A stretch of 64,000 bases of DNA from Komagataeibacter xylinus NBRC 15237 (GCF_001571345.1 NZ_BCTP01000009.1:41055-105054); one strand, 5' to 3'; shown: positions 1 through 9,139, counted from the first letter of the stretch. The notes: a model not told the origin generated them from the sequence alone. A program made the numbers and translations.

Positions 1-1470
1 GGCGTTGCCATCGCAACATCCGGTCCCGGCGCCTCGAACTTCGTGACCGGACTTGCCACCGCCAACTCCGAAGGCGACCCGGTGCTGGCCATCGGTGGCG
101 CGGTGAAGCTGGCCGATCGCCTCAAGCTGACCCACCAGAGCATGGATACGGTGGCCCTGTTCCAGCCCATTACCAAATACAGCGCGGAAATCACCTCGCC
201 TGCCGCCGTGTCCGAATCCATTGCCAACGCGCTGCGCTTTGCCGAGAGCGGTCGCCCCGGCGCCGCCTTTGTCAGCACGCCGATGGATATCCTGTCCATG
301 CCGGCGGAAGGCAAGGTGCTGGCCGGGCGCGAACTGCCCAGAAATGGCGCGGCCCCGGCCGAGGCCATCAACGAGGCACTCGGCCTGATCCGCAAGGCGC
401 AGCGCCCGGTCATCCTGCTCGGCCTGCTGGCCAGCCGCCCCGATGTGTCCGACGCGGTGCGCGCGCTGGTGGCGACCACGGGCGTGCCGGTCATTGGTAC
501 CTACCAGGCTGCCGGTGCGGTATCGCAGGAACTGTCCGACCGCTTTGGCGGCCGCGTGGGCCTGTTCCGCAACCAGCCGGGCGACCAGTTGCTGCATGAG
601 GCCGATCTCGTGATCTCGATCGGCTACAACCCGATCGAATATGATCCGTGGCTGTGGAATGTCGATAACGGCCGCAAGATCGTGCATGTCGATGTCGTCG
701 CCGCCGAACTCGACACGCATTATGACCCGGCTGTCGAACTGATTGGCGATATCGCAGCGTCGATCAAGGCGCTGGCGGCACAGGCAGGCAAGCTTGCGCG
801 TGCGCCGCAGCTTGAAGAGATCCTGAGCCAGTATCACGCCACCCGCCTTGCCGCGCTGTCAGGCGCGCGCAGCACCTCGAACACTGCGGTCCACCCGTTG
901 CAGATCGTGCGCGAGCTTGAACAGTTCGTGACCCCGGACGTGACGATGTGCCTCGACATGGGCACCTTCCACATCTGGCTGGCGCGTTACCTGCTGTCCT
1001 TCCGCGCGCGCCAGATGCTGATCAGCAACGGCCAGCAGACCATGGGCGTGGGCCTGCCGTGGGGCATTGCCGCAAGCCTGGTCAATCCGGGGCAGAAGGT
1101 CATCTCGATTTCAGGTGATGGCGGGTTCATGATGTCGTGCATGGAGCTGGAAACGGCGGTGCGGCTGAAGTGCAACCTCATCCACATGGTCTGGGTCGAT
1201 CAGGCCTACAACATGGTTGAGATGCAGGAGAAGAAGAAGTACGGTCGCGGCTCGGGCGTGGATTTCGGGCCGATCGACTTCGCCATGTTCGCCCGCTCGT
1301 GCGGCGCGCACGGCATTGCCGTCCATTCCGCCGATGGCGTGGCCGGCGCCCTGCGCGAGGCCATGGACATTGAAGGCCCGGTGGTGATTTCGGTGCCGGT
1401 GGATTACTCGCAGAACCATCTGCTCATGAAGCCGCTGGCAACCCTTGGCGAGACCTCGGCCGCGGCGTAA
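1..1470 (+). CDS. alsS: Acetolactate synthase, catabolic type (5' end outside window)
   Basis: Thiamine-diphosphate enzyme that condenses two pyruvates to 2-acetolactate with loss of CO2, the first step toward acetoin. The frame is open from base 1 (GVAIATSGPGASN), so about 70-80 N-terminal residues lie upstream. The central domain follows, then the C-terminal ThDP-binding motif GDGGFMMSCMELE near residue 372 of the visible part, with the usual downstream V-DQAYN. It ends at TAA 1468-1470 and is followed by a GC-rich hairpin. Dld and pdc lie just downstream on the same strand, so three enzymes making or consuming pyruvate are adjacent. The catabolic (AlsS) rather than biosynthetic (IlvB) assignment rests on sequence resemblance and the lack of an ilvN-like gene next door. 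Confidence 0.88.
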   Translation, partial: GVAIATSGPGASNFVTGLATANSEGDPVLAIGGAVKLADRLKLTHQSMDTVALFQPITKYSAEITSPAAVSESIANALRFAESGRPGAAFVSTPMDILSMPAEGKVLAGRELPRNGAAPAEAINEALGLIRKAQRPVILLGLLASRPDVSDAVRALVATTGVPVIGTYQAAGAVSQELSDRFGGRVGLFRNQPGDQLLHEADLVISIGYNPIEYDPWLWNVDNGRKIVHVDVVAAELDTHYDPAVELIGDIAASIKALAAQAGKLARAPQLEEILSQYHATRLAALSGARSTSNTAVHPLQIVRELEQFVTPDVTMCLDMGTFHIWLARYLLSFRARQMLISNGQQTMGVGLPWGIAASLVNPGQKVISISGDGGFMMSCMELETAVRLKCNLIHMVWVDQAYNMVEMQEKKKYGRGSGVDFGPIDFAMFARSCGAHGIAVHSADGVAGALREAMDIEGPVVISVPVDYSQNHLLMKPLATLGETSAAA

Positions 1471-1494
1471 AACCCGGCCCGGCGTATTTCAAAC

Positions 1495-1535
1495 CGGCCC
1501 GCCACGCCCTGACCGGCGGGCGGGCCGTTCTGTTT
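1495..1535 (+). terminator. Probable rho-independent terminator of alsS
   Basis: CGGCCCGCC (1495-1503) pairs with GGCGGGCCG (1519-1527), and TTCTGTTT follows. The T tract is short, so termination may be partial. Confidence 0.55.
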
Positions 1536-1671
1536 GGGCATGCGACATCAGCATTTTATGCGCACGTCGCCCGATGCGGAACATGCCAGACTACAAAACA
1601 TCATTTCACGAATGCCCCCAGGTCATGACAGGCAAGCGGGCGCGAGGGAATGGCACCGAGGGAAAGTAAAA

Positions 1672-3405
1672 ATGCTGAAAGCAGCACAGGACATGGCATC
1701 CACAACGGGCGCGCAACTGGTTACGGAACTCCAGCAGATCGTGGGCAACCATCATGTGCTGACCGAGGATGGGGCGACCCTTCCTTACAGGCGGGGGTTC
1801 CGTTTTGGTGAGGGACGCGCCCTTGCGGTCGTCATGCCCGGCTCGCTCGTGGAGCAGTGGCGCGTGCTGCAGGCCTGCGTCAAGGCAGGCGTGATCGTGA
1901 TCATGCAGGCGGCCAATACCGGGCTGACCGGCGGCTCCACGCCTGATGGCAACACCTATGACCGTGATATCGTGATCGTGCACAGCATGCGCATGCGCAC
2001 GATCCACCTGATTGGCGGTGGCAGGCAGGTGGTGTGCCTGCCGGGTGCCACGCTCGACCAGCTCGAGACCATGCTCAAGCCCATCGGGCGCGAGCCGCAT
2101 TCTGTCATTGGCTCATCGTGCATCGGCGCTTCGGTATTTGGCGGGGTCAGCAACAATTCAGGCGGTGCGCTGGTGCGTCGTGGCCCGGCCTATACCGACA
2201 TGGCGCTGTTTGCCCAGGTCTCGCCGCAGGGTGAGCTGCAACTCGTCAACCACCTTGGCATCGAACTCGGTGCCGACCCCGAGGAGATCCTCAAGCACGC
2301 GGAGGAAGGCAACTTCCCCGATGCCAGCATCAACTGGCAGGCTGGCCGCGGGCATGATGATGGGTACGCCACCCATGTGCGCGACGTGAACGCCGATACG
2401 CCCGCCCGTTTCAACGCCGACCTGCAGCGCCTGCACGAAGGGGCTGGCTGTGCGGGCAAGCTCGGCCTGTTTGCCGTGCGGCTTGACACGTTCGAGGCGG
2501 AAAAAGACCCGGTCGTCTTCTATATGGGCACCAACCAGACCGATGTGCTTGAAGATGTGCGCCGCCATATCCTGTCCGAATTCAAGGAACTGCCGATCGC
2601 AGGCGAATACCTGCACCGCGATGCGTTCAACATTGCCGAGAAATACGGCAAGGACACTTTCGTCATCATCCGCATGATCGGCACCAGCCGCCTGCCCGCC
2701 ATGTTCGCCATGAAAAATGCGTTTGACCGCATCGCGGACAGGATCGGCTTCCTGCCCAAGCATTTCAGCGACCGGTTCATGCAGTTCATGAGCCACTTCT
2801 TCCCGCAGCACCTGCCCGCGCGCATGCGTGACTACCGTGATCGCTTCGAGCATCACCTCATGCTCAAGGTCAGCGCCTCGGGCGCGCAGGAGGCGCGTGA
2901 CTTCCTCAAAAGCCATTTCGCCACGCATGAAGGCGAATTCTTCGAATGCACGCCCGATGAAGGGGCCAAGGCCTTCCTGCACCGCTTTGCCGCCGCCGGG
3001 GCCGCCGTGCGGTACCGCAATGTCCATGCCGACACCACCGAGAACATCGTGGCCCTCGACGTGGCGCTGCGCCGCAACGACCGCGAGTGGTTCGAGGTGC
3101 TGCCCAAGGACATCGAGGACGAGATTATCGTCAAGCTGTACTACGGCCATTTCCTGTGCCACGTGATGCATCAGGATTACGTGGTGCGTAAGGGCTATGA
3201 CTGTGTTGCGCTCGAGCACCGCATGCTGCCCGGCCTGGACAAGCGCGGCGCGCGCTATCCGGCGGAGCATAATTTCGGTCATCTCTATCAGGCACCCGAG
3301 GACGTGCTGGCCCATTACCGCCAGCTTGACCCGTGCAACTGTTTCAATCCCGGCATTGGTCAGGCGACCAAGCGCCGGAACTGGGTTGCCGAAAGCGTAG
3401 GGTAA
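1672..3405 (+). CDS. dld: Quinone-dependent D-lactate dehydrogenase
   Basis: FAD-linked peripheral membrane enzyme that oxidises D-lactate to pyruvate and passes electrons to ubiquinone. From ATG 1672 it is 577 aa, close to the 571 aa of E. coli Dld, with near-identical blocks such as MQAANTGLTGGSTP and REPHSVIGSSCIGASV of the FAD-binding half, then the Dld-specific membrane-binding C-terminal half. The start is chosen because GAGGGAAAG lies 5 nt upstream and the family N-terminus aligns there; the frame is open further upstream but reads as non-coding. Its product, pyruvate, is the substrate of both neighbours, alsS and pdc. Confidence 0.95.
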   Translation: MLKAAQDMASTTGAQLVTELQQIVGNHHVLTEDGATLPYRRGFRFGEGRALAVVMPGSLVEQWRVLQACVKAGVIVIMQAANTGLTGGSTPDGNTYDRDIVIVHSMRMRTIHLIGGGRQVVCLPGATLDQLETMLKPIGREPHSVIGSSCIGASVFGGVSNNSGGALVRRGPAYTDMALFAQVSPQGELQLVNHLGIELGADPEEILKHAEEGNFPDASINWQAGRGHDDGYATHVRDVNADTPARFNADLQRLHEGAGCAGKLGLFAVRLDTFEAEKDPVVFYMGTNQTDVLEDVRRHILSEFKELPIAGEYLHRDAFNIAEKYGKDTFVIIRMIGTSRLPAMFAMKNAFDRIADRIGFLPKHFSDRFMQFMSHFFPQHLPARMRDYRDRFEHHLMLKVSASGAQEARDFLKSHFATHEGEFFECTPDEGAKAFLHRFAAAGAAVRYRNVHADTTENIVALDVALRRNDREWFEVLPKDIEDEIIVKLYYGHFLCHVMHQDYVVRKGYDCVALEHRMLPGLDKRGARYPAEHNFGHLYQAPEDVLAHYRQLDPCNCFNPGIGQATKRRNWVAESVG

Positions 3406-3534
3406 GGCGCGAACAGCCTTACCGTGCTTTTGGCATGATGGCCCGGCTGCGGGCCATTCATGTGGATCCTCCCCCCGTTGGGGGAGGGGCGCGGCCTGAC
3501 GCGCCCGCCACGCAAGGGAAGGAAAGTCGTCATA

Positions 3535-5229
3535 ATGACATATACAGTTGGCCATTACCTTGGTGAACGCCTGGCGCAGATCGGGCTCAAGGATCATTTC
3601 GCTGTTGCGGGTGACTACAACCTCGTCCTGCTCGACCAGCTTCTTGAAATCGAGGGCCTGCGCCAGGTCTATTGCTGTAATGAACTGAACTGCGGCTTCA
3701 GCGCCGAGGGCTATGCCCGCGCCAACGGGGCGGGCGCTGCGGTTGTCACCTTCAGCGTGGGCGCGCTGTCAGCACTCAATGCCATTGGCGGCGCCTATGC
3801 CGAGAACCTGCCGGTCATCCTGATTTCGGGCGCGCCCAATTCAAACGACCACGGCAGCGGGCACATCCTGCACCACACCACCGGCACGCCGGATTATGGC
3901 TACCAGCTTGAAATTGCCAAACGCCTGACCTGTGCGGCGGTGTCCATCACCTCGGCCGAGCATGCGCCGGTGCAGATCGACCACGCCATCCGCACGGCGC
4001 TGCGCGAGAAGAAGCCCGCCTATATCGAGATTGCGTGCAACGTGTCCGCCCAGCCCTGCTCGCGCCCTGGCCCGGTCAGCGCCATCCTGGCCGATGTGCC
4101 GTCCGACCCCGCCACGCTGAAAGTGGCAGTTGATGCGCTGGCCCGTTTCCTTGATGCCCGCAAGAAGCCCATCATTCTGGTTGGCAGCCGCCTGCGGGCC
4201 GCGGGCTGCGAGGAAGCGGCCATCCGCCTGGCCGATGCGCTGGGCTGCGCCGTGGTGAGCATGGCGGCGGCCAAGAGCTTCTTCCCCGAGGATCACCCGG
4301 CCTATGCCGGTACCTACTGGGGCGATGTAAGCAGCCCCGGCGCGCAGCAGATCTTTGACTGGGCGGACGGCGTGCTGTGCCTGACCCCGGTGTTCAATGA
4401 TTACTCCACCGTTGGCTGGACCGCGTGGCCCAAGGGCGACAACGTGGCGCTGATGGAGGCGCGGCATATCGAGGCGGCAGGCACCATCTATGATGGCGTG
4501 CACCTGCGCGACGTGATTGATGCGCTGATCGCCCGCATCAAGGGCCAGCCCAAAAAGGATGCGACGCTGGTTGAATACAACCGCATCAAGGCGCCCGTGG
4601 CGCCGGTGGCACCTGCCGCCCCCGATGCCCCGCTGGTACGTGCCGAGATGGCGCGCCAGATTCAGGCGCTGCTGACATCCAGCACCTCGGTCATCGCCGA
4701 GACGGGCGATTCGTGGTTCAACGCCATGCAGATGAAGCTGCCGCGTGGCGCGCGCGTGGAACTGGAGATGCAGTGGGGCCATATCGGCTGGTCCGTGCCC
4801 GCCACCTTCGGCTACGCCGTGGCCGAGCCGGAGCGGCGCATCATCGCCATGATCGGCGATGGCTCCTTCCAGTTGACCGCGCAGGAAGTGGCCCAGATGG
4901 TGCGGCTCAGGCTGCCGGTCATCATCTTCCTGGTCAATAACCGGGGCTACACCATCGAAGTCCAGATTCATGACGGCCCGTACAACAACGTCAAGAACTG
5001 GGATTATGCCGGGCTGATGAAGGTGTTCAACGCCGAGGACGGCCACGGCCTGGGCTTCCGCGCCACCACGGGTGCGGAGATGGAAAAGGCGATTGCAGCC
5101 GCCCTCGCCAACAAGGAAGGCCCGACCCTGATCGAATGCCAGATCGACCGTGATGACTGCACGAGCGACCTGATCTCGTGGGGGCGGCGCGTTGCTTCCG
5201 CCAATGCCCGGCCGCCTGCCGCGCGCTGA
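3535..5229 (+). CDS. pdc: Pyruvate decarboxylase
   Basis: ThDP- and Mg-dependent cytosolic enzyme that converts pyruvate to acetaldehyde and CO2. The 564-aa product follows Zymomonas PDC nearly residue for residue: Asp27 (AGDYN), Glu50 ([14 protein letters not shown]), the paired His of ILHHTTG near 113-114, and the ThDP motif [12 protein letters not shown] followed by VNNRGYTIE. Start ATG 3535 has AAGGAAAG 8 nt upstream and gives the usual MTYTVG N-terminus. PDC is rare in bacteria but found in acetic acid bacteria, where acetaldehyde is passed on to acetate. It lies 130 nt after dld, consistent with a lactate-to-acetaldehyde pair. Confidence 0.96.
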   Translation: MTYTVGHYLGERLAQIGLKDHFAVAGDYNLVLLDQLLEIEGLRQVYCCNELNCGFSAEGYARANGAGAAVVTFSVGALSALNAIGGAYAENLPVILISGAPNSNDHGSGHILHHTTGTPDYGYQLEIAKRLTCAAVSITSAEHAPVQIDHAIRTALREKKPAYIEIACNVSAQPCSRPGPVSAILADVPSDPATLKVAVDALARFLDARKKPIILVGSRLRAAGCEEAAIRLADALGCAVVSMAAAKSFFPEDHPAYAGTYWGDVSSPGAQQIFDWADGVLCLTPVFNDYSTVGWTAWPKGDNVALMEARHIEAAGTIYDGVHLRDVIDALIARIKGQPKKDATLVEYNRIKAPVAPVAPAAPDAPLVRAEMARQIQALLTSSTSVIAETGDSWFNAMQMKLPRGARVELEMQWGHIGWSVPATFGYAVAEPERRIIAMIGDGSFQLTAQEVAQMVRLRLPVIIFLVNNRGYTIEVQIHDGPYNNVKNWDYAGLMKVFNAEDGHGLGFRATTGAEMEKAIAAALANKEGPTLIECQIDRDDCTSDLISWGRRVASANARPPAAR

Positions 5230-5258
5230 AACATGCATGCCTTCATGGCCTGAAAGCG

Positions 5259-5290
5259 GGGGGTGCCTACGGGCGCCCCCTTGCTGTATG
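5259..5290 (+). terminator. Hairpin terminator after pdc
   Basis: GGGGGTGCC (5259-5267), loop TACG, GGCGCCCCC (5272-5280), then TTGCTGT. The stem is strong but the U tract is weak. Confidence 0.55.
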
Positions 5291-5322
5291 GGCCACGCAT
5301 CAACTGCAGAAGGAAGGCTGAC

Positions 5323-5754
5323 ATGACCGGACAGACCGGCCCGCGCGTGGGCTGTGGCGCTGCCATTATTGATGGGGATGGGCGAATTCTGCTGCTCAAA
5401 CGCCTGCGCCAGCCGCAGGCCGGGTGCTGGGGTTTGCCCGGCGGCAAGGTGGACGCAAACGAGACGACCTGCCAGGCAATGGCCCGCGAAATTGAGGAGG
5501 AAGTGGGGTTGCGCGTAGAAGCCCCGGAATTTTTATGCCTGGTGGAGGAACGCGACACCACGGCAGGGCATTTCTGGGTTTCCCCGGTTTATCTGGTTAC
5601 GTCCTGGCAGGGCGAGCCACGGCTGATGGAGCCGGACAAGCATGAGGGGCCGCGCTGGTTCGCGTGCGATGCCCTGCCGGAAAACCTGACAACCCCCACC
5701 CGTTACGCGGTGGAGGAACTGGCGCTTCGGGCAACCCTGAATTGTAAAAAATGA
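5323..5754 (+). CDS. Nudix hydrolase
   Basis: Hydrolase of nucleoside diphosphates linked to another moiety. The 143-aa protein carries a complete Nudix box at about residues 40-62 (GGKVDANETTCQAMAREIEE followed by EVGL), which holds the metal-binding REIEEE core. The N-terminal strand RVGCGAAIIDGDGRILLLKR is typical of MutT/ADP-ribose-type members. Start ATG 5323 is preceded by AGAAGGAAGG. Substrate cannot be told from sequence. It stands alone after the pdc terminator hairpin; a weak AT hairpin (5751-5775) follows its stop. Confidence 0.88.
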   Translation: MTGQTGPRVGCGAAIIDGDGRILLLKRLRQPQAGCWGLPGGKVDANETTCQAMAREIEEEVGLRVEAPEFLCLVEERDTTAGHFWVSPVYLVTSWQGEPRLMEPDKHEGPRWFACDALPENLTTPTRYAVEELALRATLNCKK

Positions 5755-5812
5755 CAAAGTTTGATTTTTGTCGTGGTTGCCGGGCGCGATTGGGTCTCAG
5801 ATAGGCGAAGGA

Positions 5813-5998
5813 TCAGGACGGGTCGGCTGCCGTGTCGAGCGTGCGGGCATAATCGAGCAGGGCACGGCGGTGGCGGGCATGGATCATCCGCGTGGTCAGG
5901 GACCGGGTCGGGATTTCATCCGTGATTAACGGAAGGGCACCGGCTGCGATGGATGAAGCTGCGGCAGACGGGGCGATCGTATCAACTGCAGGGGTCAT
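5813..5998 (-). CDS. Small hypothetical protein
   Basis: Possible 61-aa protein read from ATG 5998, with GGAAAAAC about 8 nt upstream; a TTG at 6022 would extend it by 8 residues. It has an Ala/Ser/Thr-rich N-terminal half and a basic C-terminal segment (TRMIHARHRRALLDYARTL) that could form an amphipathic helix. No family recognised. It sits alone between the Nudix gene and repeat R1, convergent with the Nudix gene. Codon usage fits the genome, but a chance ORF cannot be excluded. Confidence 0.4.
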   Translation of the reverse strand: MTPAVDTIAPSAAASSIAAGALPLITDEIPTRSLTTRMIHARHRRALLDYARTLDTAADPS

Positions 5999-6022
5999 TG
6001 CTGTTTTTCCGTTATGTGCCAA

Positions 6023-6299
6023 GGACAGGACAAGCTCCGGTGAGTCGGGTTGTTAACCGAGCGACACATTACCTAATGTTCATACATGTCGGAATTGAGG
6101 CATAAAAGACATACTGGCGCGGAAAGCTCACTTTTTCGTTCACATTTAATTTATCATATGAAACTCAGGAATAGGACCATGTTCCTCCTGAACCTTTCCG
6201 GAAAGTAATCTGGGCGCTTTATCGGTCCACAGGAATTAAAAAATTATCTAAATTTTGTCGCCCGGCCGAAAAAAACCGGGCGGCTCGCCTTGGCCCACG
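6023..6299. other. AT-rich intergenic stretch without a gene
   Basis: No coding frame with a ribosome site seen. The region is AT-rich (6060-6260) and may hold the promoter of the small minus-strand ORF. A 7-bp hairpin, CGCCCGG (6259-6265) with CCGGGCG (6276-6282), has an A-rich loop. Repeat R1 begins right after. Confidence 0.5.
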
Positions 6300-6466
6300 G
6301 AGACTGTTTGAAAAATCAGCCCGGCAAACATCAAGGCATCATAAGGAAGTTTCTGGTGCAGCTTTTTTCAGAAAGCTTTGAAAAGACGTCGCCTTTTTGA
6401 AAAAAAAGGCGGCACCTAAAAACTTTTATCATTTTTTATCAAAGAGTTGTTTTCAAACAGCGTCTC
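6300..6466 (-). repeat. Dispersed 3'-end repeat, copy R1 (full length)
   Basis: Bounded by CTGTTTGAAAA (6304-6314) and TTTTCAAACAG (6450-6460), an 11-bp perfect inverted repeat extended by outer GAGAC/GTCTC. Inside are the outer stem (AAGTTTCTGGTG with CACCTAAAAACTT), hairpin A (AGCTTTTTTC/GAAAGCTTT) and hairpin B (CGCCTTTTT/AAAAAGGCG). It touches the stop codon of the minus-strand kinase gene. Strand given is the direction in which B precedes A. Confidence 0.9.
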
Positions 6467-7448
6467 AGCCGAGATGGCGCAGGAGGCGCCCGTTCTTCCA
6501 TGCCTCGCACAGGGCGAATGTGCGTCCGGTCCAGTCCCGGCCGAGGCTGCGCACCTGTTCGGTCCGGGCATGGGTGCCGGTCCACGCCAAAAGCTGGATG
6601 CGGCGCTGGATAACGAGGGCTGGCAGAATATCAAGGTCAGCCTGCGTCAGGTCGCCCATGGTGCCATAACCACTCAGCCAGTGGTCAACCCAGCGCGGAG
6701 CCTGCGGATGGTCTTCGTAAAAACTCAGCGCTGCCGCCAGGTCCTGCATGAACCAGCTTATGCCGCAGTCATCAAAATCGATCAGGCGGGTGTGCGTGCC
6801 GCTGATCAGCAGGTTGGCCAGCCGCAGATCGGCATGGATCAGCCCGAATCGCGCAGGCCCGGTGCCATAATCCGCCAGTTGCGCTGCAACCGTGCGCAGG
6901 CAGCCTGCAATCAGGTCGCGTCCGGCATCGGTCATGCCCGGCGCATCGGGCCACCAGCCCCACGGGGCATCGGGGCCGGTCATGGTGGCAGGGGTCCAGA
7001 CCTTGCGGGTGAAGCCGGGCGGGCGCTGCCACTGTCGGCTATGGGCATGCAGGCGGGCCGTTACGCCCCCTAGCCGGGCGAAGGCGGCGGGATCGACATC
7101 GGTGGTGGGTTCGGTGCCCTCCATCCAGTCAAACAGCACGGCATGGCGGGGTATGCCATCAGTGCCGCAGAGGGTGCGGATGCGCCCGCCATCACGACCG
7201 GGCCGGGGCCTGGGCACGTCCAGCCCTGTTGCATGCAGGGCATCGAGCCAGGCCAGTTCGCTGCCAATCTCGGCGGCGGTATGATAGCCGGGCCGGTGCA
7301 GGCGCAGCACATGGCGCGGGCCCGATGGGGTATCGATGCGAAAGACGACGTTTTCTGAAATGGAAAGCAGGCTGGGCTGGGCATCACGCAGCGGGTACTG
7401 GGCCAGCGCTGCGTGGGCCAGCCGGTAAAGGGAGGCGGGATCGGTCAT
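6465..7448 (-). CDS. APH-fold phosphotransferase (SrkA/homoserine-kinase-like)
   Basis: Predicted small-molecule or protein kinase of the aminoglycoside phosphotransferase fold, 327 aa. The catalytic loop is HADLRLANLL (His205, Asp207, Asn212) and the metal-binding motif is IDFDD (Asp224); LFDWMEG marks the hinge between lobes. The family includes the stress-response kinase SrkA (YihE), homoserine kinase II and choline kinases. The substrate is not deducible, and nothing suggests antibiotic resistance. Start ATG 7448 is the first good methionine. It lies between two full-length repeats: R1 at its stop codon and R2 48 nt upstream of its start. Confidence 0.8.
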   Translation of the reverse strand: MTDPASLYRLAHAALAQYPLRDAQPSLLSISENVVFRIDTPSGPRHVLRLHRPGYHTAAEIGSELAWLDALHATGLDVPRPRPGRDGGRIRTLCGTDGIPRHAVLFDWMEGTEPTTDVDPAAFARLGGVTARLHAHSRQWQRPPGFTRKVWTPATMTGPDAPWGWWPDAPGMTDAGRDLIAGCLRTVAAQLADYGTGPARFGLIHADLRLANLLISGTHTRLIDFDDCGISWFMQDLAAALSFYEDHPQAPRWVDHWLSGYGTMGDLTQADLDILPALVIQRRIQLLAWTGTHARTEQVRSLGRDWTGRTFALCEAWKNGRLLRHLG

Positions 7449-7496
7449 GATCCCTCTCCCATACCGCCTGGGCGCGTATTGATGAAGGCTGGGTTG

Positions 7497-7653
7497 GAGA
7501 CTGTTTGAAAAGTCAGCCCTGAAACATCAAGGAATCATAAGGAAGTTTTTGGCGAAGCTTTTTTCGAAAAGCTTCGAAGAAGGCCGCCTTCTTGAAAAAA
7601 GGCGGCACCCAAAAACTTTTCTCATTTTTTATCAATGAGTTGTTTTCAAACAG
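7497..7653 (-). repeat. Dispersed 3'-end repeat, copy R2 (full length)
   Basis: Best-preserved copy. Terminal inverted repeats CTGTTTGAAAA (7501-7511) and TTTTCAAACAG (7643-7653); outer stem AAGTTTTTGG with CCAAAAACTT; hairpin A GAAGCTTTTTT/AAAAGCTTC; hairpin B GCCGCCTTCTT/AAAAAAGGCGGC. It ends 4 nt from the oprB stop codon, and B precedes A in the oprB transcription direction. Confidence 0.92.
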
Positions 7654-7657
7654 TGTT

Positions 7658-9139
7658 TTAGAGAATGCAGTTGAACTGCAGGCCCATCACCGCCGCATCA
7701 TGATAGGTGGTGGTGCCGCCGGGGCGGTTGATATACTGGAAATCCGGCTGGAAGCTCATGCCGCGCGCTGTATGGATGTTGTAGAAAACTTCATACACGT
7801 CTTCATGCGTCTGGATGCCCCAGACCTTGCCCCACTGGTTGTTCAGGAAGGGCGTGCCCGCCAGCACCGAGGATTCCTGCTGCAGCACCGAGGCGCGGCT
7901 CATCTCGAAATAATGGAACATGGCGCCCACCGTATCGAGCGGGCGGCCCCAGGCGGCGCCGGTTTCCACCATGCCTGCCCAGGCGTGGTATTTCATCGCC
8001 GAGACCTTGCCTGACGTATACATGAAGCCTGAAAGCGCGATCAGGCCGTTGGTCGGGCCTTTGCCGTTGCGGATGAACATCTGGTCGGCCTGGAACCACG
8101 CGGTGCTGACACCGGACTGCTTGCGGAAAGGCTGGCCCGTCAGCACGGCGGAGTTGCCGTTAATGTCGGAATACAGGTCGTTGTACTGCGAGTTGTCATA
8201 GCCGTAACCCGCCTTGTAGTGACCGGCGAGGTGGCTTTTACCGAATTCGGGCAACCAGCCGAATTCCACCGGGGTGGAGAACTTGCCCAGCCCGCTCTGC
8301 GCCCAGGCCCAGCCCGAGATGCCGCCATTGAAGGAATGCGGGGATACGGCGAACATCGAGGCCATGATGTAGGTATCGACCGTAGGCATGACGCGCATCA
8401 CCACGCCAAGGTTGCCCGATGGCCAGTCGCGCCCGCCCGGCACGTATTTGCCCGGCGCGGGATTGCCGCAGATCGACACGTTCATGAAGTCACAGAACAG
8501 GGGGGAGGCGGCAAAGAAGCTGCCCACCGGAATCCAGCCCGCGCTGATGTCGAGCCGGTTATGGAACAGCGACTGTTCGGCATACATGTACACAAGGTGG
8601 GCGACCACGTTACCACGCGCGCCGTAGATCTGCTGCACGCCACCAAGCGAATCGTGGATGTTGTCCGTGCTTTCGTTCCGGCCATGACCGTTCACGATCA
8701 TGGTATGGGTCCAGAAATTCTTGGGTGCGCCTGCCAGCTTGTGCCAGTCGATATCGATTTCCACGCCGACCTGGCCCGCATCGGTCACGCCTTTTTGCGC
8801 GCCGCCGTGGAAGTTGCCCGCGAGTTCCTCATGCACGTCGGCCTCGATATGCACGCCGTGCTTCTGCAGATAGGGCTGAAGCCCTGCCCAGTCGCCAAAA
8901 AAGTGCTGGTTGCCGTAGGGCGCACTGTAAAACTGCCCCGGATCCTGCACTGTAACATTACGGCGTGAATTGATGTTGAGGCTCGGCTGTGCGCCAACCA
9001 CGCCCTGGCCTTCCCCCGGAATGGCCTGTGCCCAGGCACCGCCTTCGCCACAGGTGAAAAAAGCAAGAAGAAACAGGGGGAGCAGCGCAAAAGAGCGGAT
9101 AAATCTTCGGGTCATTCGCATATCGGTAGCATATTTCAT
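7658..9139 (-). CDS. oprB: OprB-family carbohydrate-selective porin
   Basis: Outer-membrane beta-barrel porin for sugar uptake. The 493-aa precursor starts with a basic region, a hydrophobic stretch (FALLPLFLLAFF) and a signal-peptidase-like AWA-QA site near residue 38. The mature part has the OprB opening (FFGDWAGLQPYLQKHGV, HEELAGNFHGG) and many aromatic amphipathic strands. A periplasmic glucose/ethanol-oxidising lifestyle would make such a porin useful, which is inference. Start ATG 9139 has AAGG about 13 nt upstream; ATG 9121 is an alternative. The stop codon abuts repeat R2. Upstream is a 250-nt AT-rich promoter region shared with the divergent moaB. Confidence 0.9.
   Translation of the reverse strand: MKYATDMRMTRRFIRSFALLPLFLLAFFTCGEGGAWAQAIPGEGQGVVGAQPSLNINSRRNVTVQDPGQFYSAPYGNQHFFGDWAGLQPYLQKHGVHIEADVHEELAGNFHGGAQKGVTDAGQVGVEIDIDWHKLAGAPKNFWTHTMIVNGHGRNESTDNIHDSLGGVQQIYGARGNVVAHLVYMYAEQSLFHNRLDISAGWIPVGSFFAASPLFCDFMNVSICGNPAPGKYVPGGRDWPSGNLGVVMRVMPTVDTYIMASMFAVSPHSFNGGISGWAWAQSGLGKFSTPVEFGWLPEFGKSHLAGHYKAGYGYDNSQYNDLYSDINGNSAVLTGQPFRKQSGVSTAWFQADQMFIRNGKGPTNGLIALSGFMYTSGKVSAMKYHAWAGMVETGAAWGRPLDTVGAMFHYFEMSRASVLQQESSVLAGTPFLNNQWGKVWGIQTHEDVYEVFYNIHTARGMSFQPDFQYINRPGGTTTYHDAAVMGLQFNCIL

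Noticed and set aside
2158..3597. A 479-codon open frame opposite dld
   Set aside because: High GC makes long antisense frames common; dld on the other strand is a full, well-conserved gene.
3841..5238. A 465-codon open frame opposite pdc, rich in His, Gly and Arg
   Set aside because: Composition is that of a shadow frame; the same is true for long frames opposite secA, tilS, folP and mscS.
5751..5775. Terminator after the Nudix gene (GACAAA/TTTGTC)
   Set aside because: Only a 6-bp AT-rich stem without a clear T tract; mentioned under the gene but not called.
6300..6466. R1/R2 as CRISPR repeats or an insertion sequence
   Set aside because: No regular spacing, no spacers, no transposase frame; the copies are scattered at gene ends.
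6465..7448. Aminoglycoside resistance gene
   Set aside because: The APH fold also covers many housekeeping kinases; sequence and context do not indicate drug modification.
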